Origin: Arthrobacter sp. MYb213 | GTDB taxonomy: Bacteria > Actinomycetota > Actinomycetes > Actinomycetales > Micrococcaceae | Length of the DNA stretch: 64,000 nt | Direction of reading: 5' to 3' | NCBI RefSeq assembly: GCF_002979915.1 | Contig: NZ_PCQA01000004.1 | Span: 248,001-312,000, forward strand | Shown: in pieces, positions 1-7,863 of the stretch | Position numbering within the stretch: the stretch's first letter is position 1 | Layout: every line of letters begins with the position of its first letter | Notes under the pieces: generated by a model | Told to the model about the DNA's origin: nothing | The model's database searches: none | What the model saw: the letters and a program-made list of their open reading frames with translations, nothing else | Made by a program: the position numbers and the translations under genes

Positions 1-199
1 CTCAACAAATGACGCGTACGTTGAAGTCATGAAATGGAAGGAATAGTTGGTTGAGTAACGAGTAGCCGTGTTAAGACTGCGATCGCCCTAAGGGAAAGAA
101 CAGAATATCTTTTGACACGAGTGTTCATTCCGCGCGCCATTATTGTCATTTAGGGTGAATTCCTAGAAAAATTGATTGTTCTTCGCTTAGGCTGGGAAT
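1..199. other. Upstream intergenic stretch, no gene seen
   Basis: I see no convincing coding frame or RNA gene here. A TTGACA hexamer at 112-117 on the plus strand could be a -35 element for the regulator gene starting at 200, but no good -10 sits at the usual distance; TATTGT at 141-146 is too far away. The stretch therefore probably carries the promoter of the next gene, without my being able to fix it. Confidence 0.3.
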
Positions 200-1687
200 G
201 TGACTGCACCCACATGGAATCGTAATTTCTCCGTTGACGCCGAATCCGAGTCTGTTCTGGACCCGGAGCTCGATACGCTTGCGCTTGGCCGGCGAATTCG
301 CCACCTGCGCAAAGCAAAGTCGTTAACTTTAGACGATGTCTCGGCGTTAGTAGGAACGGCTCCCAGCCAGCTTTCACTGATAGAAAATGGCAAGCGGGAA
401 CCAAAACTTTCGTTGCTCAAGTCATTGGCACGCGCCTTGCAAGTAGGAGTGGACGATCTGTTGGGATCCGAGCCACCTACACGACGTGCAGCATTGGAAA
501 TTGACTTGGAACGTGCCCAACGAGGCCCGCTCTATGAGGCATTGGGATTGCCCAAGGTGCGCGTAGGTACGCGTTTACCCATGGACGTGCTCGAATCACT
601 CGTAGGATTGCAAAACGAGCTAGAACGCCGTCTCGAAGAGCAGGCTGCAACTCCGGAAGAAGCGCGACGTGCGAATACCGCGCTACGTCAAGAGATGCGT
701 CAACGTAATAACTACTACAAAGAAATTGAGCAAGAGGCCTCTAAGGTGCTTGCAGCAGTCGGCCATGACGCTGGACCACTATCGCATCATCGTGCAGCTG
801 ATATCGCTGAACACCTTGGATTCAGCCTCAGATTTGTTGGCAATCTTCCGCATTCCACCCGCTCTGTGACTGACTTGAAGAACAAGAGAATTTATCTAAC
901 ACAGGCCAGCCGCTCGGAACATGACCCACGTTCGGTCCTGCTTCAAGCGTTGGGACATTACATTCTGGGCCACGAAGCCCCCACCAGCTATGCGAATTTT
1001 TTGGACCAACGCGTCGCGACCAACTACTTTGCCGCGGCCCTGATGATGCCTGAGAAATCAACCACCGAATTTTTGCGGCAGGCGAAGGCCAAACGAGAAA
1101 TCGCGATTGAGGATTTACGCGACGCTTTTGCGGTCTCCTATGAAACCGCAGCTCACCGGTTTACCAACTTGGCCACAGAACATCTGGGAGTAACCTGCCA
1201 TTTTCAGAAGGTCCATGAATCGGGGATATTGCATAAGGCCTACGAAAATGACCGAGTTAATTTCCCAGCGGATCACACCGGCGCTATCGAAGGGCAGAGT
1301 ATTTGCCGCTATTGGACCAGTCGCGTGGTTTTTGAACAGATGGATAAATTCCGTTCCTTCGAGCAGTACACCGACACGGTAAATGGCACCTACTGGTGCA
1401 CTGCGCGCACCGAACGGCACTCTTCGGGGCTGTATTCGCTGTCCATCGGGGTTCCCTTTGAGCATGTTAAATGGTTTCGTGGCCGGGACACCAAGGAACG
1501 TTGCCAGTCAACGTGTCCAGATGAAAACTGTTGCAGACGCCCACCGGCAGAGTTATCCAGCGAATGGTTTGGAAACGCTTGGCCGTCTACTCGCGCAAAT
1601 ACGCACCTATTGGCAGCGATGCCCACCGGAGCGTTCCCTGGCGTAGATGAAACTGAGGTTTACCGATTCTTGCAACAACAGCGCTAG
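200..1687 (+). CDS. ramB: RamB/ScfR-type XRE transcriptional regulator
   Basis: Probable regulator of acetate, propionate or short-chain fatty acyl-CoA metabolism. An XRE helix-turn-helix covers about residues 30-88 (the LSLIENGKREP stretch is typical). A coiled region follows at 130-185, then an ImmA/IrrE-like domain at about 190-300, and a C-terminal ScfR-type region with a cysteine cluster (CQSTC, CC) near residue 435. In the IrrE-like part the usual HExxH reads QALGH (249-253), so the first His and the Glu are missing and peptidase activity is unlikely. This is a known trend in RamB-like proteins, which act as acyl-CoA-responsive regulators rather than proteases. The start is a GTG. Length (495 aa) fits the family. 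Target genes (aceA/aceB, prpD in Corynebacterium for RamB) are not in the window; the symbol is a family-level assignment. Confidence 0.8.
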   Translation: MTAPTWNRNFSVDAESESVLDPELDTLALGRRIRHLRKAKSLTLDDVSALVGTAPSQLSLIENGKREPKLSLLKSLARALQVGVDDLLGSEPPTRRAALEIDLERAQRGPLYEALGLPKVRVGTRLPMDVLESLVGLQNELERRLEEQAATPEEARRANTALRQEMRQRNNYYKEIEQEASKVLAAVGHDAGPLSHHRAADIAEHLGFSLRFVGNLPHSTRSVTDLKNKRIYLTQASRSEHDPRSVLLQALGHYILGHEAPTSYANFLDQRVATNYFAAALMMPEKSTTEFLRQAKAKREIAIEDLRDAFAVSYETAAHRFTNLATEHLGVTCHFQKVHESGILHKAYENDRVNFPADHTGAIEGQSICRYWTSRVVFEQMDKFRSFEQYTDTVNGTYWCTARTERHSSGLYSLSIGVPFEHVKWFRGRDTKERCQSTCPDENCCRRPPAELSSEWFGNAWPSTRANTHLLAAMPTGAFPGVDETEVYRFLQQQR

Positions 1688-1700
1688 ACATCCTGTGGCA

Positions 1701-2411
1701 ATGAATCAAAGCGACCTGTTCTTGCCCGTGCGTCGTGTGGAGTCGGTGGATCCCGGGGCACCCCTTGCCGCGCAATGGCCTCTGGTATTGCCACCGGTGC
1801 GACAACTGCTCCTCGAAGGTCTGGATTTGGGTAGAGTCACCGTGATCGTGGGAGAAAATGGCGTTGGTAAATCTACCTTGCTTGAAGCGGTGGCGATCGC
1901 CTACGGGATGAACCCGGAAGGTGGTTCTACCGGCGCGATGCACGTGACTCGAGCATCGGAATCTTCCCTCGCGCAAATGCTTAAACTCCACCGTGGTGCG
2001 GCTGCCTCACGGAAGGGGTTCTTTCTTCGTGCAGAAACCATGCACTCCTTCTACACGTACTTGGAACAATCGGCGTTGGGCTCGGCCTTGCACGAGCGCA
2101 GTCATGGCGAATCCTTCTTGGATCTCGTCGATGAGCGAGTAAATCTCAAGGGACTGTGGCTTCTGGACGAACCTGAGTCTGCTTTGTCTTTAGCGGGATG
2201 CAGTGCCTTGGTGCGGAAGTTGCGTGAAATAGTAGAGCGAGGCTCACAGCTGATCATTTCCACTCATTCGCCAGTTCTGGCAGCGTTCCCGGGCGCGAAG
2301 ATCTTAGAAATCGGTTCTTGGGGTATGCGCGAAAGTGAATACGATCAGCTTGAACTCATTAGGCAGTGGCGTGAATTTCTGTCCGACCCACATGACTTTT
2401 TGAAGTCTTAG
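1701..2411 (+). CDS. AAA/ABC-type ATPase (RecF/OLD-like, COG3910 type)
   Basis: Single-domain ATPase of about 236 residues. Walker A is GENGVGKST near residue 50, the Walker B region is LWLLDEPES, and a downstream switch histidine occurs in ISTHSPVLAAFPGAKI; this order matches small ABC-like ATPases that lack membrane partners. I start it at ATG 1701, 13 bases after the stop of the regulator gene, because an upstream ATG at 1647 would overlap that gene by 41 bases. The close spacing suggests co-transcription with the RamB-like gene. The biological role of this family is unknown. The gene meets the next, convergent gene with a 4-base overlap. Confidence 0.75.
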   Translation: MNQSDLFLPVRRVESVDPGAPLAAQWPLVLPPVRQLLLEGLDLGRVTVIVGENGVGKSTLLEAVAIAYGMNPEGGSTGAMHVTRASESSLAQMLKLHRGAAASRKGFFLRAETMHSFYTYLEQSALGSALHERSHGESFLDLVDERVNLKGLWLLDEPESALSLAGCSALVRKLREIVERGSQLIISTHSPVLAAFPGAKILEIGSWGMRESEYDQLELIRQWREFLSDPHDFLKS

Positions 2412-3070
2412 CTAAGCCGGCTACGAATAAACGTGGCGGTGGGCTCGGCTAATGCGGCGCCATCCTGGGTTACCGAACGGCCCGAGTAGGCAACTTTAAA
2501 TGAATGGTCCCCGCCTTCAAACCAGACAATTTGGCCCTCTTCATTCAAGTCCGAGACCACACGGTTGATAATCGCTGGGTTGGCGAATGGATCGCGGGTT
2601 CCCTCAAGAAAAAGCATGGGAATGGTGAGCGGGTACAGGTGCTCGTCGCGGAGCTTGTCTTCCTTCTGCGGGGCGTGCAGTGGGTAGCCTAAGAAAATCA
2701 GTGCTTCGGAGGGCATCCCTTCGCTGACAGCAAGGGAAGCCATGCGTCCACCGAAGGATTTTCCTGCGGTAAAAATGGGAAGGCCGGCGGCAAGATTATC
2801 TGCGGCCCACTGGTGGACTCGTTTCCACGCGGCAACGGCAACCGGAGCCTTGTCGGGGAACTTTTTACCGGCGTCCATGTAGGGAAAATTGAAGCGCAAT
2901 ACGGAGACCTGGTGTTGCACTATGGCCGAAGCAAACCCCGCCATGAAGGCATGATCTTTTCCGGCACCTGACCCGTGAGCCAAGATAAGAAACGCGTATG
3001 CATCATCCGCAACATCTAGAGATGCGCTCAAATGGCCGTCTTCCCATGGGATAAGTATTTCTTGGCTCAT
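2408..3070 (-). CDS. Alpha/beta hydrolase, KANL3/Tex30-like
   Basis: About 220 residues, cytosolic. The N-terminal part carries LILAHGSGAGKDHAFM (oxyanion-hole HGSG type), and the nucleophile elbow is GKSFGGR, so Ser is the likely nucleophile. The Asp is in FLEGTRDPF and the His in FEGGDHSFK, so the catalytic triad is complete. This arrangement matches the dienelactone-hydrolase-like KANL3/Tex30 group, whose substrates are mostly unknown. I choose ATG at 3070; a longer reading to 3172 would run into the preceding lipoprotein gene and adds a non-conserved tail. It lies 61 bases downstream of that gene on the same strand and may be read with it. Confidence 0.75.
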   Translation of the reverse strand: MSQEILIPWEDGHLSASLDVADDAYAFLILAHGSGAGKDHAFMAGFASAIVQHQVSVLRFNFPYMDAGKKFPDKAPVAVAAWKRVHQWAADNLAAGLPIFTAGKSFGGRMASLAVSEGMPSEALIFLGYPLHAPQKEDKLRDEHLYPLTIPMLFLEGTRDPFANPAIINRVVSDLNEEGQIVWFEGGDHSFKVAYSGRSVTQDGAALAEPTATFIRSRLS

Positions 3071-3131
3071 AGAATCAAGCGTAGTTCTTTCTGGGGTGTT
3101 CAAAGAGTCTGGACTGGTGCCCGTGGCGAGA

Positions 3132-4040
3132 CTACTCCATGGGAGGATTCTTGAACTCGGTGCTCGTTTCATCTGATCCCTCGACTACGACGGTCAGCTT
3201 TTCCACCTGTTCATTTCCATGGGCCTTGGCATTGATCTTGAGCATCATATTTCCGGATACAAAATTAACGCCAGGCAGTGATTTCGTGTCGTAGGTGTTG
3301 TCTTGCCAAATGCCGGGAGCCAAAGTCACTACTAGTTCGCCGAACTTAGGGGATTCTACGGAATCTATGTACGCGTGTGGATCGGTGGGGATACAGCTAC
3401 GGTAAGTTTCGAGTTTTTTGATGGTCGCACCGCAAAACGACTCATAGGTGTCATTCATTGAGTCGAGCCACTGCACGTACTTCTCTTCAGCCCAAGCATC
3501 ACGATCATTAGGGTCGGCACCAGTTCGGGATCGGGAGTAAGTGCCCGAGTATTTTCCATTCTTGGTAGCAAACGTTACCGATTCTAATTCCGGTGATTGT
3601 TCACCGATGCTTTCAAACATCACCAAGCCCATTATTCGAAGCTCGTCGGTGGGACCTTGGTAGTTTTGAAGCATTCCGTCTTGGTTGAATCGGTAGGAAT
3701 TATCAAGGACTATTTCGAGATGTCCCGATTTTGAACTGCTCCAACTGATCATCAGATTGTTTGGCGGATAGAACCCCTTCACCGACTTGATCCCAGAATT
3801 ATCCAACCATGCTTGGATTTTCGAGTCGGCCCAATCCTGTCCGCTTGCGTCTAGAGTGGGTGAAACAGCCGCCGCCTTAACAGTTGAGGTAGCCGAAACT
3901 GAAGGTGAAGTAGAAGCAACAGGAGCATGAGTTTCTTTGTCATTTGTCGGAGATTCCGTGGCAATCGCGTTGGGCTGGCTTGAACATCCTGCCAACACTA
4001 AAGACACAGCAGCAATGGTAAAAAGAAGACGCGAGCGCAT
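3132..4040 (-). CDS. Putative secreted lipoprotein, unknown function
   Basis: 302 residues. The N-terminus has a basic start (MRSR), a hydrophobic stretch and the lipobox LVLAGC, so the protein should be lipidated on Cys19 and held on the outer face of the membrane. A Ser/Thr/Pro/Ala-rich linker (about 22-65) separates the anchor from a globular part that has two Cys residues near 205 and 217 (FCGATIK, RSCIPT), possibly a disulphide. I do not recognise the domain. The start ATG at 4040 gives an intact signal peptide. Confidence 0.7.
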   Translation of the reverse strand: MRSRLLFTIAAVSLVLAGCSSQPNAIATESPTNDKETHAPVASTSPSVSATSTVKAAAVSPTLDASGQDWADSKIQAWLDNSGIKSVKGFYPPNNLMISWSSSKSGHLEIVLDNSYRFNQDGMLQNYQGPTDELRIMGLVMFESIGEQSPELESVTFATKNGKYSGTYSRSRTGADPNDRDAWAEEKYVQWLDSMNDTYESFCGATIKKLETYRSCIPTDPHAYIDSVESPKFGELVVTLAPGIWQDNTYDTKSLPGVNFVSGNMMLKINAKAHGNEQVEKLTVVVEGSDETSTEFKNPPME

Positions 4041-4157
4041 GGAACCTCCGGGGTATTGGCCAATCGTCAGTCTATCGAGGCTCTCCTACAGAACAAGATG
4101 CGAATTCATTGCTCCGTAACGACGTTGATCTTGGAATGGATAGTCACGATTAAACAC

Positions 4158-4198
4158 GAGAGGGGCTAACGGATCGAAATGATCCGTTAGCCCCTCTC
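4158..4198. terminator. Strong hairpin between clpC-like gene and lipoprotein gene
   Basis: An 18-base perfect inverted repeat: arms 4158-4175 and 4181-4198 around the loop GAAAT. It sits just after the stop of the clpC-like gene on the minus strand. U-tract evidence on the minus side is modest (GTGTTT), while TTTTT follows 7 bases after the stem on the plus side, so it may work in either direction. Confidence 0.75.
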
Positions 4199-4208
4199 AA
4201 GGGCATTT

Positions 4209-6761
4209 TTAGCTACCGAAGTAGTCCATGACCGATTCGCTTGATGCGATTTCCGCGGCTGGGACCTGCTTGGCAACCTTTAGCTGTCCTGCAGCGAAGT
4301 CGACCTCTACAGTGTCACCGGCGTTGAGTTCATCACCGATCAGCAGATCCGCGATAGCATCTTGGACCTTGCGCTGAACCAGACGACGCAGGGGACGAGC
4401 ACCGAACTCTGGGTCGTAGCCTTCCGTTGCCAACCATGAAACAGCAGCGTCGGTGACGTGCAGTTTCAGTTCCTGCTCCGCCAGGTGCTTGCCGGTCTCA
4501 TCGAGAACCAGTTTCACAATCTGCGCAATCTCAGACTCGCTGAGCTTGCCGAAGAGTAGTACCTCGTCCAGGCGGTTCAGGAACTCGGGACGCATGAACT
4601 CACGAACCTTACCCATGACCTTGGCCCGAATTTCAGCCTTCTCGCTACTTGCATTGACCGAGGTGAAACCAAAGTTACCGGCCTTGTTAGCGAGGTATTC
4701 GCCGCCGAGGTTACTGGTCATCAAGATCAGAGTATTGGAAAAATCGACGGTGCGTCCGGCCGTATCTGTCAGGCGTCCGTCATCCAAGACCTGCAAGAGC
4801 ACGTTGAATACATCGGGGTGAGCCTTCTCGATTTCATCGAGCAAAATCACCGAGTACGGGTTGCGACGTACCTTTTCGGTGAGCTGTCCTGGCTCGTCGT
4901 GCCCCACATAGCCTGGAGGGGCACCGATGAGCCGCGAGACGGTGTGCTTTTCTCCGTACTCGCTCATGTCGATCCGTACAAAGGCATCGGATGAACCGAA
5001 CAGGTTATTAGCCAGAGCCTTAGCCAGCTCGGTTTTACCCACGCCGGTCGGGCCGAGGAACAAGAAGGAACCAATTGGACGTTGTGCCGGAGCTAAACCG
5101 GTACGGCTGCGGCGCACGGCACGGGAGACAGCCGCAACTGCGTCGTGCTGGCCGATAACCGAGGCGTGCAGCTGTTCTTCCAAGGACGCCAACCGGTTCT
5201 TGTCATCCCCGTTGATCCGGGAGGTTGGGATTCCAGTGGAGCGAGAGATGACCTCGGAAATTTGGGCTTCATCAACGATACGAGTGATCCCAGAATCACC
5301 GGCCTTCTCGGCAGCGGTAATGCGTTCGGTGAGAGCAGCATTATGATCGCGCCATGCACTGGCATCTTCATAACGTTCCTCGCCGATTGCACGGGCCTTT
5401 TCGCGGTCTGCCTCGACCAGCTCGTTGCGTAGTGCCTGTACGTCCTCGGTGCCGCCAGCGGCGATTGACCTGCGGGCGCCAGCAATATCGAGCAGATCGA
5501 TTGCCTTATCCGGCAAACGACGGTCGGTCAGGTAGCGGGCCGACAGCGAGACTGCAGCTTTCAAGGCCTCAGGGGTGTATTGCACCTGGTGGTGATCTTC
5601 ATAAGATTCTTGCAAACCCTCAAGGATCGCCAGGGCGACTTCCTGAGAAGGTTCTCCCACGGTGACTTTGCCGAAGCGTCGTACCAGAGCCGAATCTTTT
5701 TCGACCTTACGGAATTCATCTAGCGTGGTAGCGCCGATCAGGTGCAATTCCCCGCGAGCTAGACGTGGTTTGAGGATATTAGCTGCATCCATATTTCCGG
5801 ATTCGCCGGAACCGGCGCCAACTAGCAGGTGCATTTCATCAATAAAGATGATGGTCTGCCCCTCCGCGTCAGCGACTTCCTCAAGCAGCCCGGTCAGGCG
5901 CTGTTCGAAGTCACCGCGGTAACGCGTTCCAGAGAGCATTCCAGGGAGGTCAATGGAGATCAGCTGAGTTCCGCGGATTTGCTCAGGGACTTCGCCGGCA
6001 ACGATGGCGCGAGCCAGTCCCTCGGCGATAGCGGTCTTACCTACGCCAGCTTCACCGATAAGTACCGGGTTGTTTTTGGTGCGGCGAGCCAAGATCTCAA
6101 CGACTTGAGCCAACTCGTCATCACGACCGATGACTGGATCGATTTGTCCGTCAGATGCCAAAGCGGTCAGATCGGTGCCGTAGCGTTCAAGCATTGAAAC
6201 ATCTTGTTCTTCGCCAGTCTCAGCTTCGCCGGACTGCGCGCGCTGGGCTTGCTCCATGGCTGCCTGTTGCAGGCTTTGTCCAGTGATGCCGTGTTGTGCG
6301 AGCAACATGCCCACGGGGGAGTCTGGTGAGAAGACAAAGGCTAGGAATAGGTGTTCAGGATCGATATAGGTCGAACCGTAGTTTCGAGCAACCTGATACG
6401 CGTCAAAGAGACTGCGCTGCGCAGCGGAGGAGAGACGAGAAGGCTTCTCGGTTGCCTCTTCGCGGCGTGGCAGGCGCTGAATTGCGTCCTTGGAGAGGGC
6501 TTCAAGATCCACACCCATTGCGCTCAGGTGTTGTCCGGCAGGCTCGGTGCGGAGCAGGGCGACAAGCAGGTGCAACGCATCAATCTCTGAATGCCCGTTT
6601 TCGTGGGCGAACCCGGCGGCGATAGATACCGCTTCGTGAGTGCGCTGTGAGAGCAGACGAGTGATGTCGATGGGGCGCGCGGCCTGAGCACGTGAGGAGA
6701 GGAACCGGGAGAGGAATTCCTCGAACGAGCCGTCTGACGGTGGTCCGAAAAAAGCTGGCAA
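4209..6761 (-). CDS. ClpC-like AAA+ unfoldase (HspR-type control)
   Basis: 850-residue double-AAA+ chaperone/unfoldase. Two Clp N repeats lie at about 35-170. The first ATPase has Walker A GEAGVGKT (236-243) and Walker B IIFIDE (304-309); the second has GPTGVGKT (570-577) and VILLDE. Between them is a short UVR-like segment (about 443-482) rather than the long ClpB coiled coil, which argues for ClpC/ClpE over ClpB. An FGF tripeptide (697-699) stands where ClpC/ClpA carry the VGF/IGL ClpP-docking loop, so it may deliver substrates to ClpP. The start is a TTG at 6759-6761, well supported by AGGAGG six bases upstream. A HAIR-like operator just before the gene suggests heat-shock control. A second, essential ClpC is probably elsewhere in the genome (inference). 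Confidence 0.85.
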   Translation of the reverse strand: MPAFFGPPSDGSFEEFLSRFLSSRAQAARPIDITRLLSQRTHEAVSIAAGFAHENGHSEIDALHLLVALLRTEPAGQHLSAMGVDLEALSKDAIQRLPRREEATEKPSRLSSAAQRSLFDAYQVARNYGSTYIDPEHLFLAFVFSPDSPVGMLLAQHGITGQSLQQAAMEQAQRAQSGEAETGEEQDVSMLERYGTDLTALASDGQIDPVIGRDDELAQVVEILARRTKNNPVLIGEAGVGKTAIAEGLARAIVAGEVPEQIRGTQLISIDLPGMLSGTRYRGDFEQRLTGLLEEVADAEGQTIIFIDEMHLLVGAGSGESGNMDAANILKPRLARGELHLIGATTLDEFRKVEKDSALVRRFGKVTVGEPSQEVALAILEGLQESYEDHHQVQYTPEALKAAVSLSARYLTDRRLPDKAIDLLDIAGARRSIAAGGTEDVQALRNELVEADREKARAIGEERYEDASAWRDHNAALTERITAAEKAGDSGITRIVDEAQISEVISRSTGIPTSRINGDDKNRLASLEEQLHASVIGQHDAVAAVSRAVRRSRTGLAPAQRPIGSFLFLGPTGVGKTELAKALANNLFGSSDAFVRIDMSEYGEKHTVSRLIGAPPGYVGHDEPGQLTEKVRRNPYSVILLDEIEKAHPDVFNVLLQVLDDGRLTDTAGRTVDFSNTLILMTSNLGGEYLANKAGNFGFTSVNASSEKAEIRAKVMGKVREFMRPEFLNRLDEVLLFGKLSESEIAQIVKLVLDETGKHLAEQELKLHVTDAAVSWLATEGYDPEFGARPLRRLVQRKVQDAIADLLIGDELNAGDTVEVDFAAGQLKVAKQVPAAEIASSESVMDYFGS

Positions 6762-6781
6762 GATGAGCCTCCTAGTAGAAA

Positions 6782-6802
6782 CTTGAGTGGTCTATGCTCA
6801 TG
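6782..6802. promoter_or_regulatory. HAIR-like HspR operator
   Basis: CTTGAGT at 6782-6788, exactly seven bases, then GCTCATG at 6796-6802. The actinobacterial HspR inverted repeat is CTTGAGT-N7-ACTCAAG; 12 of 14 positions match. It lies 20 bases before the clpC-like start. A possible -10 TATTAC reads on the minus strand at 6814-6809, so HspR would sit over the transcription start. Confidence 0.65.
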
Positions 6803-6875
6803 TTCAACGTAATACGACAGAATCTATTCCCGCAAAGTGGAGTTAGGCAACTAGAAGAGTGGTAGTTCACAGATT

Positions 6876-7550
6876 TTAGGCATCGCGGGGGATCTCGATG
6901 AGCCCCAGCCGTGTTGCTGCAATGAGCGCCTGTACCCGGTCGCGTACTTCCAGTTTCATAAAGATCTTCGCCATATGGGTCTTTACCGTAGCCTCGGAGA
7001 TATTCAAACGCCGACTCGTCTCCGTGTTGTTGAAACCTTCGGAGAGAAGTCCAAGGATTTGCATTTCACGATTGGTTAGACCCAGATCGTCGATAAGATC
7101 CGCAATATCTTGTGGCGTTCGGTGAACATTTCTAACCGCGGTGATTAAATCAGCCGAAACCGACGGTGAGATGGCCGCAGACCCATTATGAACGGAATGA
7201 ACAGCCTTAATTATTTCGCCTGGTTCAGTGTCTTTGACGAGGTAACCACTGGCGCCTGCAACAAGGACCGGGACCAGATAATCATCCGAGGAAAATGCGG
7301 TAATAGCAAGGATTTCCGGGCTGTCCTCTAGGGATTTAATATTCTTTGTAGCTTCAATGCCATTCATGATTGGCATTTGTAAATCCATGAGGACGACATC
7401 TACTTCGTGCGCTTCACAGTAGGTCACCGCTTCTTGCCCATTTTGTACCGAATTAACAGTTACAATTCCCTGATCCGTTGCTAGGATCGTGCTAAGCGCG
7501 TGCCGAATAAGAGGCTCATCATCTACGATGAGGACCTTAATCTGTTCCAT
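6876..7550 (-). CDS. NarL/LuxR-family response regulator
   Basis: 224 residues. The receiver domain (about 1-120) has the acidic pair D10/D11, phosphoacceptor Asp56 (VVLMDLQMP), a Thr in ITAFSSD and Lys in YLVKD. The C-terminal LuxR helix-turn-helix (about 155-215) contains LTNREMQILGLLSEGFNN and a recognition helix in SEATVKTHMAKIF. A Shine-Dalgarno AAAGGAA precedes ATG 7550. It is transcribed divergently from a peptide gene and a DesK-type kinase gene, the natural cognate partner. The 83 bases between 7550 and 7634 must hold both promoters, so direct control of the peptide gene by this regulator is likely (inference). Confidence 0.9.
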   Translation of the reverse strand: MEQIKVLIVDDEPLIRHALSTILATDQGIVTVNSVQNGQEAVTYCEAHEVDVVLMDLQMPIMNGIEATKNIKSLEDSPEILAITAFSSDDYLVPVLVAGASGYLVKDTEPGEIIKAVHSVHNGSAAISPSVSADLITAVRNVHRTPQDIADLIDDLGLTNREMQILGLLSEGFNNTETSRRLNISEATVKTHMAKIFMKLEVRDRVQALIAATRLGLIEIPRDA

Positions 7551-7633
7551 TGGTTTCCTTTAAATGGGAGGCAGCTCAGGAGTCAACCTGCCTTAAATCG
7601 AAGAATATAAGTTCAATAGTTTTGGGGTTTGAA
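7551..7633. promoter_or_regulatory. Shared divergent promoter region of the peptide/two-component locus
   Basis: 83 bases between the response regulator start and the peptide gene start. A TATAAG (7606-7611) could be the plus-strand -10, giving a leader of roughly 16 bases. GGCAG/CTGCC arms (13 bases apart, around 7570-7592) and two partly repeated TTTAAAT/TTAAAT blocks are the only symmetrical elements I see; either could be a response-regulator site, but neither is proven. Confidence 0.4.
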
Positions 7634-7819
7634 ATGAAAGCTTTAAAGATTTTGGCAGTAGCTGCCCTCGTAGCGGCTCCGTTTGCTGCAGCAGCACCTG
7701 CAACTGCGGCACCGGTGGCCGAGTCTACCTATTCGGGACTGGCCGTCGCGACTCCAGCGGGATGGGGTACTGACTTCTCTAATTGGGTGTGCAAGCATTA
7801 CGGCGTATCTTGCGGTTAA
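7634..7819 (+). CDS. Small secreted peptide precursor with C-terminal Cys-x6-Cys loop
   Basis: 61 residues. Residues 1-25 form a clear signal peptide: basic MKALK, a hydrophobic Ala/Val/Leu core and an Ala-x-Ala end (ATA before A26). The expected mature peptide is about 36 residues with a Gly/Trp-rich middle (AGWGTDFSNW) and a C-terminus WVCKHYGVSCG. Cys53 and Cys60 could close a small disulphide ring. I start at ATG 7634 because it begins the signal peptide directly; a start at 7550 would overlap the divergent gene. It lies 44 bases ahead of a membrane histidine kinase gene, so the two are probably co-transcribed. This layout resembles peptide-pheromone or peptide-sensing circuits, but I know no described family for it; a bacteriocin or a sensor accessory peptide is also possible. 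Confidence 0.65.
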   Translation: MKALKILAVAALVAAPFAAAAPATAAPVAESTYSGLAVATPAGWGTDFSNWVCKHYGVSCG

Positions 7820-7863
7820 AACCGTATTTGACTTTCCTGCTCGTCAGGTAAAGTATTCCGCAT

